Below, piece by piece: positions 21,001-32,815 of a stretch of DNA of 64,000 nucleotides. A program made the translations under genes and the position numbers. The notes below the pieces were generated by a model. It worked only from the letters and a program-made list of their open reading frames with translations. It was not told the DNA's origin and did not search any database. The DNA comes from Apricaphanius iberus (taxonomy: Eukaryota > Chordata > Actinopteri > Cyprinodontiformes > Aphaniidae): positions 1 through 64,000 of the forward strand of contig JAPXFQ010000994.1 of the NCBI GenBank assembly GCA_028564705.1, in the 5' to 3' direction. Within the stretch, counting starts at the first letter, position 1, and every line of letters starts with the position of its first letter.

Positions 21001-23022
21001 AGAGTAAAACAGTAACTAGTACCAGAGAGCGAAGTGCCGAGGCGTCCATACGCGGCGCCATCTTTGACATCAGATGTCAAAGATGTCAAAGTTCACTGCA
21101 GTCTTTACAGCAGACAGTGAGACAGCGAGAGCACTAAGGGTACCCGTCCACCACGCAGTCACCACCGACATCTCATCTCTCTCCCTGCAGCTAAAGTGTG
21201 GCTGTCAGAAAGCCTGACACCACTGCGTGTCATTCAACCCCGTTGGAGTAACATGCCAATTTACATCCCCAGTGACAGTAACGGCGTTGTAACGGTGGGA
21301 AAAGTAATTAATTAGGTTACTCCGTTACCTTAAAAAGAATACAGGTAATGCCAAATATACTTAAATGCTGTTACCTTCAACACTGTGACCGAAGCCTTAT
21401 CAAACCCAAGAGATTACTGCCGTGCAAACATTAAACTACAAACAGGCAGAGCTTTGTGTAATAAGTTCTGTTGCTGCTGAAAGCATGTTGCCAGTTATGG
21501 GCTTGGAGAAAGCTTGCAATGAGCAGGTGTATTTTTCGGTTCCAGGGCTATGAGGAGCTGTAGCGCAATGGAGACACAGGCGGATGCTGAACTCGTTTTT
21601 AGGTTTGTAATGTATTATATTTGTAAAGTCAGAGATAAAGCAAACAGTCAACATGTCCGACAATTTTTTAGTTCCTTGCCGGACAATCTTAACTTATGTC
21701 CGTAATGTTCCACATCACAAACACTGCTGTTGGGAATGATCTGCCTGATGTTCACATGACCTCTTGGACATAGCTACAGGGTTTAAGTTAGGATTTTTGT
21801 TGTTTACCTGTTTCATGTGGTAGCCCAGAGTTTTAATGCCCTCATTTGCCACCACAGCTGAAGAAATGTCCCTCTTATCGCTGTCAAAAATGTACATCAC
21901 AAGACATGTAAACCACAGCATGCAGACATCACAAAGATTGTTATGATTCTGCAGAGTTTTACAAAATGTTTACTTGTTGCTATGTAAGCAACAAGAGAAA
22001 AATCCATGGCAAAATAACTGTGGGAAATCTACTAAGAATCGTAACAAAGCATATAAAATAAAACTATAAGGTTGAGGAAACTTTGGTTTATGTACTTGAT
22101 ATGAAGTGGTCGCCAAATAACCGGAAACCTTTGCTCGCAGGGTCCCACAGCTGCATTTTTGCCTGATCGCTAGCACGTTTCATGGAAATTATCATTTTCT
22201 GCGTTCTGGATCTTTGGGAATCTTGTTGAATGCTCTTCCCTTATCTCTTCCACATCTGTTATGGCATCATGAGGCAAAACAGGTAGCCGATATATTTATA
22301 TTTTCTGGGTTTGGGTTAGTTGCATATAACAAAAACACTAATATTGCTGCGTGAGACTGCCTGCCACAATGACACCCTTTTGATTTGAACTGTTGCTTGC
22401 TGGGAGAAGTGATGTCACCTCCAGAAGCTATACAAAACACTGAGAATTCAATACATAGCCCCTTTACATAGATCTGTTGCATTTACTGAAGCCGTCAAAT
22501 TAAAAACCTGCCTTTTTCATTATTGTTATATGGCAGCTCACTTATTATAAACAAACTCCTTCTGGGTTGAAAAACATGCAGTACTTGATGAGAAACGTTC
22601 GGGGCTAGAGCCAGAAATGCCCAGGCCAGGCGACACCACTGGCTTGAAGCTGAGTCACTGCTCTTTTGCTTGAAAATAAGTCCGTTTAGGTGGTTTATAC
22701 ATCTAAGAAGATGTGTGAACATCCAAGGCTTCCCCCCTTTGGAGGTTTTGGGTGAAGAGCCCAGAGCAAACTCCCAAAACTCTGTTGAATAGACGATATA
22801 ATCCAACTGGCCTGGTAACACCTTGTGATTCTCCAGAATGAGTTGTATAGCATCTTTGGCAATAGAGATATGTGGGTTTCCCTTTCTGGATTTTTAACCT
22901 ATGCCACCAATCTCTGCTAAGCAGAAGAAAATGGATGAATGGACCTTATCTGGTTTTCACATCCTCCTTAAACTCTCTTGGCTTTTTAGACTCCCATCTG
23001 TCCTCTTGGTGGTGCTATGAGT
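21001..23022. other. Spacer 3' of the SLAM-like gene
   Basis: The part at about 21,280-21,400 (gtaacggcgttgtaacggtg; aattaggttactccgttacc) resembles the GTTAC-rich ends of dispersed fish hAT-like repeats. The rest has no recognised coding exon. The 3' UTR of the minus-strand receptor gene must start at 23,022 and run leftwards, but its end cannot be placed. Confidence 0.4.
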
Positions 23023-23388
23023 TCAGATTTTTGGCATCTGTAGCACACTGTACACGGTTTCCGTTTGTGTGAGCTTCTGTTCCTCATTTACATTGACAGA
23101 CCCTGAAGTCAAAGTCTCTTGTTTTTTCTCATTTCCCAATGGATCGTTTCTCTTGTCACTTTCGATGCAAGAAGCAGGTTTTCTTGGGACGCTGTAGACA
23201 GTATCTACCATCTGACTCTCACTGAAGACCTGCTCATGTCTCGGGATGCTGTTTTCTCGGGGTTGGTTGGTTTCCAAATTCTCATATGAAGGGTCAGCTT
23301 CGCTGGAAGATGTGGAGACTCTGGGCTCAGAAGGTGACTGTATCTCTAGAGGTCCACTTTGTATTAACTGAGCAGCAGATGTTGTTTC
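23023..23388 (-). CDS. SLAM-like receptor exon 5, cytoplasmic tail
   Basis: The acceptor is cttttacctcag. It encodes 121 residues and a stop, Ser/Glu-rich, with tyrosines 285, 315 and 363 as the only obvious signalling motifs. Confidence 0.88.
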   Translation of the reverse strand, partial: ETTSAAQLIQSGPLEIQSPSEPRVSTSSSEADPSYENLETNQPRENSIPRHEQVFSESQMVDTVYSVPRKPASCIESDKRNDPLGNEKKQETLTSGSVNVNEEQKLTQTETVYSVLQMPKI

Positions 23389-26300
23389 CTGAGGTAAAAG
23401 TAGACGCAAGGGATGTTTTTATTTAGAAAATAGTAAAAAAAAATAAAAAAATAGGGAAATGTGTCTAATCTATCATTAGTGACATTATTTTTTATGATTA
23501 CCTGATCATGTTTGCGTTTCCACATTGTCCTGGTCATAGTAATTACACATACAATGAAAGGTCCTAAAATTAGCAGGTAGAAAAAGTTGCCCATATTAAA
23601 TCTATTAGCATGTTGTAATTCCTTTCCCTGTTCAACATTAGATTTTACAGCACCTGTAGAATAAGAAAGACAGTTTTAGCTAGCGATTCTTTTCATTCAG
23701 ACATACACATAAATACAAAACAAAATGCTTTTCCCTATAACATTGGAGGATTAAAAAAAACAGATTTGAAATTACATTAATTTCCATTAACTGTTTTGTT
23801 GGATGAAAACAAAAAACAAAATGCTTTTCCCTATAATAAGCGAGGATAAAAAAAAAAATTGGGCTACTTACACATCGGCGAAAAACTTTTGCTGATGCTA
23901 TTCACGCTGACATGGTTGTTGCCACTGCAGACAACAGCAGTGCTTTCGGTAAAGATGCTGATGTTGAACTTGTTGAAGGACTCCTGAGATGTTCTGCAGC
24001 TTTCTTTATCACAGATAGACCACAGCCAGTCATTCTGGATTGAGCAGTTTACTGTGAAATTACATGATCCTTCTAATAGATTGAAAGGACCGTTTGGTAT
24101 CACAGTTATCACTGGTGTGGGAACCACCTCTGAAACACCCAAAATAAGCAGATTAACAAATGTCACCCTATGCTGGCTACTTCATGTGACATAACTCATA
24201 TGCTGATATTTATATCTAAATTTAAGAAATGCAAACTGGAAAAATTTGGTGAGAAAACAAATATTAATAAAAATTCTTTGAAACAGAGGGTTAAAATGTT
24301 TCTGCATAAACTTAAGACAAAGCACCACTTAAACTTACCTTGTACAATGATTTGGTGTTCATCTGATATTTGATCAAGGACAGACGTGTATGAGGCCTTA
24401 AAGATACCTGTGTCATTGTCCATCAGCCTATATATACACAAGCTCATGTTTTCAGAGGTAAAAATCACTCTGTCTCTATAGTCTGGACTGATTAATGACG
24501 TATCAGCAACAAATTTACCATCAAATGTCCATAAAGCATTCCTATATGGAGGTGGTTTTTTGACATGAAGACACACAGAGCTGTTCTTTAGTTGATAATG
24601 CATCATCGATGAGTCTGCTGCCATAACTCCTATGAGAAAAGATTTAGATTAAAAACAAACTTTGAACAACATTTGATGGTCTAAAAGATGTAGTGTAGAT
24701 TCGGTAGACATATTGAAAAAAAGTTATATGCAGCATCAGTGGACACTGATTGATTTGGATGTATTTTCTCTTTGCTGTACCTTTACCATTAAAAACAAGA
24801 AATTAGTCTACGTCTGCTAAAAACAATTAATTCTTGTTAACATACAAAGTCCATTTTACAGTATTATTGGGATTTTTTTTAGGGTTGCCGATTCTCATGC
24901 AGCTGGCATCTCATGCTTTTCCTCTCTTTCTCAGTCTCTCTGTTCAAACAAGTCTCGCTGCAAATAAGGAAAGGGTTTGTGCAACAGATTAACTACAAGC
25001 ACTTGTGACTGTCTCTCTTTATTGATCTCCAGGTCCCCTCAACAGTAGAACCTTTTGATCTGCTGGCAAGCAACCAACAAAAAGACTTTATGGATAAAGG
25101 GAAGGGTAAATGATAAATGACTTTTTTCATTAATTTACTTTTTTTTTGTCTGTTAACAAAACAATGTCTTCAGATGTTACAAAGTGATTGAAATAGTGTC
25201 TTGAGATTACCAAAGCATTTAGTTTTTATTTCCATTTTACACAATGTTACAACGTTTTTGGAACTGGCGTTGGAAGAAATCAAAAAGATTTTAGGGCATA
25301 TGAAGCGCTTAAATAATTAGCGATGTCTGATAACACCCAATACTTAAACTGAACAAAACCCTATTACGTTAATTTCAAAATGCTGGGTGAGTTATGTTTT
25401 TTTTTAAACAGCTTAAATGTCTCAATTACTGTTGTTTATACACATTTTTCTGTGTTCTCTGTTATGAATGTTTGTCCTCTGAGTCGGTTTCTGTAAAAAA
25501 TCCTTCCAGTCTCCTAATTCAGTGTGGTCCAGTTGAGTGTGTGAGTGGGTGGTGAGAAACGGCAAGACTTAGTGTCTTCCTCATCAAGATTAATGACATG
25601 CACATTTCTGTCCTCAGAAGACCGAGAAGACCAGACCCCAGCATGACAGGGGCCATTACCCGCCTGAGAGTCAATCAAGAGGACTCAGGTCGTTGAGCAA
25701 CACTGGGCAAGGATCTTCTGTAAACTAGATGTCCCACGCCCCCCAGGCACACAGGGGATATGGCCATGGGCTCTTCTCTCTTTCTGTGCCTCTACCAAGG
25801 GAATCCTTGTTAGTCTCTTTTCCTCCACTTTGTAATATGTTTAAATTCAGTGGGTTGTCTCGTCTGAGGTCAAACTTGAATCAAGCGCCGCCCCACACAA
25901 CTCACGATGGACGGCTTTTGTGTCGCTCCCCCCGCTGATGAGGGGAGGCTCACGGTGAACTGGTGGAAAGTCGAGTGCACCATCACAGTAAGGGGTCGGG
26001 TCAGAGGATCAGAGGATGCTGCCTGACAAGGAGAGGTTCCCCTCAGCTGACTAAAATGTCATTGGAAAATTGTAATGTTAATGTATTGGTTCCACAAATT
26101 AAACAAGCCCCAAGGTGTTCTGCCATGTTGTGGTGCTAATGTGTTGCTAATCGTTAGATGTGGTAGCACAACCTGCTCTGTTCTCTCATGGCCACAAAAC
26201 CAATCCAGCGTTCCCATGGGAAGTCCTAAGACAAGCGGGCAAGGCCATAATTACTCATTTTCACTGTGACATACAAGTGACTCTTTTTTCTCTGACTCAC

Positions 26301-29300
26301 TCGTTTTCTTCTCTATATATTATTTTTGTAGCTAGTGCATGGAATGGGGTTTAAAGAAAATTTTCATATGTGTGTGTGTAAGGGAGAGTAACATAAATTC
26401 AAATGAACAATCAACTACATTTTTGTTATCCAGAACATAAGATAATTTGTTATATTTGTATTAATATACCATATTTCTGATTTGTTTTTTTAAAGCATTA
26501 TAAAATATGTTTTTGTAGTTAGATATACACTTTCCTCAGTAGAAATAAGTTGAGTAGGGGCAAATGGGGACCCATCCAAGATGGTGGCCGAACTGATTTA
26601 TCGACTCCATGAGGTAGTGCATTATATTATAGGTATATAATGTCTATGGGAAATACCACTATGCTTAGCAATTAGCACTGTGGCGCTTATATTGTGATCC
26701 TGCGGGAGTACGTGGGATATTCAGAGCAGATTAAATCCCTAAAAAGTTCTTGCTACTCAAGACACAAAACATGAAAGCCGTCTGGGATGAATGCTTCAAT
26801 AGAACGCTGAGTTCGAAAGTTGCATTCCGATTGTGGTCCAACTTGGGCTAAAGAAAGATTCCACCTAATTTTCACTAACCTGAGTGGCTTTAATCTGCTG
26901 TATCTTAAAAGCTAAAACATGTTTGACTCTCCAAACCTGGGATAGATTATTCTGCACTAATGAAGGAAATCAGTCAAACTCCCTTCTGGATTAGTGAAAC
27001 CTTTGTTTGATTGTAAAAGTTTAACAATGTGCGATTTCAGAACTTTGGTTGCATCTGGACGACTCTAGAATATGGCTCTTTCCTTTCATTCAATTCACAC
27101 TTATTTAGCATTGATTAAGAGGGGCTGCCTTTAATGCAGCATAGCCGTGCATGAGCCTCGCTTGTAAAGCCTCTCTTGAAATAGCAGGGACTCAATTCTC
27201 CTGAGCTTCAGATCCGAATAAGCCTGGAGTGAATGCTAATTCAAGCAAGGATATTTCAAATCAGTCTCGATTTTTTTATTAATTTTTCTTTAGCTCACGT
27301 CCTGAAACAGCCCCCTGATGGGTTAAGAGAAAGGATGAAAAACTACAGGAAATATATAAACACTAAGCAGAACCCAAATTGTAGAACCACATTTCTAAAG
27401 TGAGAAACAAAGCACAATAGAACTAGCACAGAGGAACTGAAAATTATGAGAACTTAATAGAGATGTCCCGATCAGCCTTTTGGGCCTTCGGTCCTGATCT
27501 GATCTTTTAACCCCAAAGCCGATCCAATTTCAAGTCTCAATCCAATAGTTTGCCTTTAGTATTGAAATTTATAAAACTGAAATATATTTTTGCAAGTAAC
27601 CCTACTTAACTTTTTAATACGCCTAATTTCATTAATAAGCATTACCAATATTGTTGTAAATCCAATTAAATCTAAATCTCAGAGAATTAAAGGTCAACTT
27701 CAGTTTAATATTTCAGACAAAAGTAAAAAGCAAAAATAAATTAACTTGTTAGTATTTTAGGCAGGCTATATGCTGGTGTGCACAATGCTGCGCTTCATAG
27801 GATCACATTTACTATATTTTTGAGTAAATACCAGAGTTAGAAAGTACACATTGCTCTAAGTTTGTAAGTTACAGTATTATTACTGATGTTTTTTTACTAT
27901 AAGCTGAAATATCATATGTTCCCAAACTCTGCATAGATCTCCTACACTATTTGAATGCAACACAGCTGCAGCTCAGTCCCTGCCTTTTTTCCTCTCCCGT
28001 CACCGTCAAACATAAAAAGGACGTACTTTCGTAAAGATCGGCGCGACTCTTCAGCTAATTTGGCCGTTCTCCGATCACTACAAAATGTGAAAATATCGGC
28101 CCGATCCATTCTTGAGATCTGGACATGCCGACCGACCTGAATGATTATCCAAACCCAGCACAAACTAAAAACATAAACAGCTAAGAATCATTAATGTTAG
28201 TTATTTTGTACTTTTGAATAACTGATGTTTTGGTCCAATAAGATCAACTCCATATAGCAAGAAGTGTATCATTTATAAGGTTCTATTCCTCATGAAAAAT
28301 GGACCAAAAAGGAGATTTACCTGGATCTGAGAGATTTAAAAAAATGGGTAAAAGTAAGTTTTTCAAATGGATTCAGCACACCCGCAACTACAAAGATATT
28401 ACAGTGTGATCACAGGGCCATCAAACATTTTGTTACAAATTGTCAACAGGGTTGCAGGAAAGATGGTGGAAATGAGACGCAAATTTACGGCAAAGGTTTT
28501 TAAAAAAATGAAGATGAAGCATCCAATAATCTATTCTCCACCAGGGCGAATTAATAACCTACCTGGTTTGCCCAGAAGGACAATGTGTTCAGTGCAGACA
28601 TACAAGGCCAATGTAAAGAAGGTTGAAGCTTTCACTAAACAGGACAGACCAAATGAACATCCATACTCAGTCCAGAAATATCTGAAGACAGGTTTTTCTA
28701 AGGTTTCATAGATAGATGACATGAACTGGAATCTTGACCAGATAGTTGGACAAAAGACTGAATCTTTCCAAAAATCCCTGCAGTGGTGGGGCAAGGCAAA
28801 GCTTCATCCCATTCAGCCAAGTACTTTACTGCATGGGTAGCCAGTAAAGGTCTCAAGAATTAAAGAATAATTACAAGATCCCCTTTTTTACCTGACAAAA
28901 ACCAAATTAGGGACTTGTGGGCCCTTTTTAAACAGTATCTTCACAATTAATGAAAACCATATCTGGAAGGCTGTGGTTGTTACTAAAGCAAAAATTGTTA
29001 CTCAAACAGAAAAACAGACTCTACAAAGGAAAGCCTCATGGCTGTTGAAAAGAACGGTGACTACAGTGATCACGGGTTCTTTAAATGTAAAAAAAACTAT
29101 GTGTAAATTTTGAGTTGCTTATTTTAACGGATGAAAACATCATTCAAAACGATTGCAAATTTTCATTTGTTAGTAAAATAATTGAGTATACCAATATCAG
29201 TGAAATAATTATGCTCAAATAAATTCTATCCCAAATAAACAAAAACCCTACTTGCACTCTCCTAAATATTCAGACTTGTGATTTTTTTATTGACTGAGAG

Positions 29301-29866
29301 CACTGTAGTCACATAATATCAATCCTAAGTAAAACTACATAAATAACCGTGCTCACATATATAAAACAAAAAATAAAGTATAATTATTTAAATCAAGGCA
29401 TAGCCATGGTTCAAAATGGCACATGTATTAAAACTTTAGACCTAAATACAACTGCAAATTTGCATTGAATATTGGTAACCATGTTTCCATGGTTCCCTTC
29501 AACAATTATGCTCTACTTAATGTTGTCTATCGCATAAAAGTGGAACAAACTAGCATTGAAATTTGAGGTTGCAATGAAACAAAACGTTTAAAAGTTTTGG
29601 TAGTATGAATAATTTTGCAAGGCATGGTATTTAGTATTTTTAAAGAAATTTTGGAACTTAAAAAATAACTTACTAAAACATTTTTGATTGCCATTGAAGC
29701 ACCAAAAATTATTTTTTATTCAACTACATAATTTTTTGAAGAAATATTTTTTAATAAACTACAGTTTAAACATGCAAGAATAGATGCAAGAATAGAATAT
29801 AGTGATTTTTAACTCACCAGTAAAGCTCCAACAACTCAGAAAAAATATAAATGTTAAGAAAGCCAT
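23023..29866 (-). CDS. SLAM/CD2-family Ig receptor, five coding exons
   Basis: Joined exons (29,866-29,818; 24,629-24,339; 24,129-23,872; 23,653-23,502; 23,388-23,023) encode 371 residues; every intron is GT-AG and phases agree (1,1,1,0). Residues 1-17 are a hydrophobic signal peptide. Exon 2 (to about 113) is a V-type Ig domain with LWTFDG and DNDTGIFKASY: the usual C of D-x-G-x-Y-x-C is Ala, as in CD2-family V domains that lack the disulfide. Exon 3 (114-199) is a C2-type domain with two extra cysteines besides the core pair. The membrane segment is about 222-240. The tail has Y285 (SYENL), Y315 (TVYSVP) and Y363 (TVYSVL); the last is close to the SLAM switch motif T-x-Y-x-x-V/I. Such receptors signal at leukocyte contacts through SAP/EAT-2 adaptors. 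The exact orthologue (SLAMF5, 2B4, SLAMF9-like) is not resolved. Confidence 0.88.
23502..23653 (-). CDS. SLAM-like receptor exon 4, stalk and membrane segment
   Basis: The acceptor is cttattctacag and the donor is cag/gtaatc. The membrane core is FFYLLILGPFIVCVITM, followed by a basic stop-transfer (WKRKH). Confidence 0.88.
23872..24129 (-). CDS. SLAM-like receptor exon 3, C2-type Ig domain
   Basis: The acceptor is gggtgtttcag and the donor is gtaagtag. The domain contains NFTVNCS, WLWSIC and VVCSGNNHVSVN, with several N-glycosylation sites (NFT, NCS, NIS). Confidence 0.9.
24339..24629 (-). CDS. SLAM-like receptor exon 2, V-type Ig domain
   Basis: The acceptor is tttctcatag and the donor is caag/gtaagt. 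It has 291 bases, phase 1 to phase 1, as expected for an Ig-domain exon. Confidence 0.9.
27465..28130. mobile_element. hAT-like non-autonomous element, probable
   Basis: The left end is agagatgtcccgatcagcc, and the right side has atcggcccgatccattcttg near 28,096-28,115. 'Gatgtcccgatc' / 'gatcgg' ends are typical of hAT repeats in fish genomes. The termini are not a clean inverted pair, and no 8 bp duplication is visible. Confidence 0.4.
28260..29130 (+). repeat. Unidentified degenerate ORF-bearing repeat
   Basis: Plus-strand frames interrupted by stops run across about 850 bases: 28,367-28,711 encodes MRRKFTAKVFKKMKMKHPII and VQTYKANVKKVEAFTKQDRP. Further pieces read SFQKSLQWWGKAKLHPIQPS (about 28,765) and LKRTVTTVITGSLNVKKTMC near 29,050. 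Codon-like continuity across shifts suggests decayed transposon coding sequence, but the family is not recognised. Confidence 0.4.
29818..29866 (-). CDS. SLAM-like receptor exon 1, signal peptide
   Basis: The start codon is at 29,866-29,864. It encodes MAFLTFIFFLSCWSFT plus one base, then the donor ggtgagtt. The predicted signal peptide joins in frame to exon 2 and gives GVMAADSS. Confidence 0.8.
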
Positions 29867-30372
29867 AATTATTTTTTAGACAAAGTATAGAGCTGAATAG
29901 ATACGAGGCAGTTCACAAGTGTAGCCATACGCAAATGCTGCAAGTTGAAGATACCAGCTGCAGTCGATCAAAGGTCAGGAAATGAAAACCTCAGCCGTGC
30001 TTGAATTGAAAGTTTTACCTCCGCTTGAAAAGATCTATCCTTCAAAAAATAAAACCAGAAATAAACTAAAATAAAAGCAGAAAAATGCTAAAATATTTTT
30101 TTTTCAATCAAAAAAGATCAGCAGCTTGTGTACTATATGGTTGGGAAAGTTTTCTCAAGCCTGCTAGCAGCTAAACTTTTCTTCCTCCAAATGTAACAAA
30201 TTAGGAGCTTCATTCACCTTGCATTGATAGGGCTTCATTAGCCTTGCAAAGATGACACAAAGCTGCTTGCATTTGCACTTGGATTTTTATCATAAAGGGA
30301 AAATCCCACTTGTAAATTGAAATTTAAACCGATTGTTAACATTTTTTGTTGGTTTTCTTCCCTTTCTTTTAA

Positions 30373-31510
30373 AGACCCACTCTAATGAAAATCTGGTTTT
30401 TCGTATTAACATGTTCTTGTGAGATTTTTCTGAGGCTATATACGTATCTCAAGAACATTTAGCTCAAACTTGCCCTTCTGAGTATTTCTACATTCAAATC
30501 ACTGTGAATCAGTAGAAGCTAATACAAAAAACTGTATTTGTGACGTAGCAACTCCACTAGGCGAGCTATAAGCTGCTGCTCCATCCACCCATCTTGCTCA
30601 GGCTCCGAGGAGTAGAGAAGACGATCAACCAGATCAACATCTATGTGCTGCAGGGGTTGCAATGCGTTAGCGTTGTTGGTCTGTAACCACGCCCCACTAA
30701 CTTCCACATTTAAATCCACGGAAATATTCTGACTTCTAACTTTTATGAACTTATACATGTTTTATATCATTAGAAGGTTAAGAGACTTGTGATTCTTATA
30801 TATGTCAGTCACGGATACATTTATAACTGTAGACACAGCAAGCGCTTTTGCCAACAAAGACACAACCCCACATATATCCGAAGGAGATGACATGTGAAAC
30901 TTACTTCTTTGTAGTCCAATAAATGTGACAAAACCAAACCATCTCTAACAAAATAGGTCTTTTTACATCCATAAGGGTCTGATTAAAGTCATCCAATAAA
31001 GTGATTTGTCTACGACAATAATGAAGCCCATAAATATGCTAATGAACAGCGAAAAACACCTATAAAATTTGTAGTCCTTATCTTTCCACATCCTTCCACT
31101 CCGCTTCCGAAGTTGTCACAATACCATTCTGGTGCATCCACTAATACACAACTAGATCTATGTACATCTTTGTGTTCCTCGTCCAAGCAGGCATCTGGCT
31201 CAAAACTGTAGGCCTGGATGTCTACAATATTGTTCACCATTTTTTTGCACTAGTAATCTAAGATTTCTGGTGTGAGGGGCTGTAAGATAGCAAAAGAGCT
31301 AGCATAAAGAGAGAGCAACGGAGGGTATCCTCCACACCAACAGTTCCATCCACAGCGCAGATGCGAATTACTAATGACCTACTGCCGCACCGCAGAAAGC
31401 TACTTCCTAACAGCACAGGTTTTGTGATCTTGGCTAAAAACGGCATAATCGTATTTTAAAGACCACCGAGAACGTTTTCAAATAGTTCAAAAGACGATCT
31501 AAGTGGGTCT
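30373..31510. mobile_element. DNA transposon copy with AGACCCACT ends
   Basis: The left end agacccactctaatgaaa and the right end (reverse complement agacccacttagatcgtc) form a 10 bp terminal inverted repeat. TTAA lies immediately left at 30,369-30,372; the right flank (ggaa) does not match, so a TTAA duplication is possible but eroded. Inside, minus-strand frames at 31,010-31,240 and 30,519-30,758 (VDIQAYSFEPDA; NVEVSGAWLQT) may be remains of coding sequence. TTAA targeting would fit Kolobok or piggyBac; this is inference. Confidence 0.6.
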
Positions 31511-31735
31511 GGAAACAAGCTTTAGATTTTTTTAGATTTTTTTTAATCAGTTACAATATAATCTTTTGTGAAAAATTTAAGATTATTTATTGATTTATGA
31601 TTGTTATTTCCCAAATACATGCTGGATAGAGCAGATATTTTACAAGGTTAGAAAAGGCTGTAGGTCTGATTAATGTTACAATATAGCACGTGAAGGTTCC
31701 AGCTTAATCACCTTTAAACTGTTTGCGCCTTGCAC

Positions 31736-31850
31736 CTCTCTCCATGACCCTGCACAGGATGCCAGTCCATCAGAGCACAACAAACAAACACACAGGAAAA
31801 ACAACCATGCTTATAGCACACATACAGTACACACTCATACCTAAGCAATA
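31736..31850 (-). repeat. Fragment of GATG-tail dispersed repeat
   Basis: ccctgcacaggatgccagtc, catcagagcac and acacactcatacctaagcaa match the middle of the repeat seen more fully at 61,981-62,290. Both ends are missing. Confidence 0.6.
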
Positions 31851-32020
31851 TTGACCAAAAAAATTCATACAGATCATACAGATGACAGACATTCTGAAGA
31901 AAGTTACCAGTCCCCCAACAACCTTGTAGGGTAGTTTTTAAGCTTGTCAGGATTGAATTACCCATGTCTGAAATTTGGCTAGTCATATTTTGTAGGCAGT
32001 GCTTTATCCGTTTTTTCTAA

Positions 32021-32668
32021 AGGCACGTTCACACCACTCTGCGCGTCCAGGCAGCAGGGCAGCTAGATTGCACGCAAAGTCTATGGTACATACGCAACAT
32101 GTGGGCGTCAAGCTGCGGAAAGCTGGCACGCAGCAAGTCGCGCACGTCGGCACAGCTGGCGTCAGCACATTTCCGCAGCTGATGCTCGGATGGTGTCCAC
32201 GCAGCTGCTACGTGAAGTTGGGAAAATTGAACTTTTGGGCAGCAAATGCGGGGCAGGAACCAATCGGCGACGAGATCCTGGCTGGAGATACTCAATGCGG
32301 GGAAGATTGAGGGCGAGATGACTGGTGGCAGTAGCTGCAGGGTGGCAGAGACAGAACAGGAAAGGATAACGGAGTGTCAGGTAAGCAGTTAAATATTTTC
32401 CTTTAACTTTTTTGTCATGTTAATTAATGCCAACCAAACCTGGTCAGGGCAACTACGGTACTAAATACACATTACAAGGACGAGCGGAGCAGAGGGAGGG
32501 AAAGTGCAGAAATAACAAAGAAATCCCTGCTCGCCCCATGACAAACTGAGGGGATGCGCCGACGCGGACAGCAAAGTGGGCAAGCAGCCGGGTTTTAATT
32601 TAAAGCATCATCTTTCATCCGTTTGAGCGTTTTGCTGCTTGGATGCACTGGCCGGTGTGAATGCACCT
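32021..32668. mobile_element. PIF/Harbinger-like MITE with TAA duplication
   Basis: The ends AGGCACGTTCACACC and (reverse complement) AGGTGCATTCACACC match at 12 of 15 positions. They are flanked by TAA at 32,018-32,020 and 32,669-32,671, the 3 bp TWA target of this superfamily. It is 648 bp, GC-rich, with no transposase. Confidence 0.78.
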
Positions 32669-32673
32669 TAAGA

Positions 32674-32815
32674 GTGGATTCACAGCAGCCCTGTTTAGTC
32701 CGCTTTAATCAAACTCTAACTTGTTTGACCAGAAAGCGTGGTTCAAATGAGGTTTGAATGTGCGGTCGAATGCTGATGCAGACTAAAAAAGGCCAGAAGA
32801 AGAGCTAAATAGAGA
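32674..32815. repeat. Fragment of a second TIR-type element
   Basis: tggattcacagcagccctgt, followed by ttagtccgctttaatcaaac, resembles the start of another fish MITE family (ggattcaca ... agtccgc). No opposite end is seen. Confidence 0.35.

Larger units (their letters stand above)
24630..29817 (-). other. Intron 1 of the SLAM-like receptor
   Basis: The intron is 5.2 kb, far larger than the other three. It contains the hAT-like segment (27,465-28,130) and an unidentified repeat with ORF remnants (28,260-29,130). A moderately GC-rich block at 25,480-26,300 has no matching long terminal repeat and no coding domain. The 26,570-27,240 part is unassigned. Confidence 0.7.

Noticed and set aside
21436..22821. 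Several short minus-strand frames downstream of the receptor
   Set aside because: They have no Ig or membrane features and no splice sites linking them to the gene; they probably lie in 3' UTR or intergenic sequence.
25480..26300. Possible solo LTR in the receptor intron
   Set aside because: No TG...CA ends, duplication or second copy could be found.
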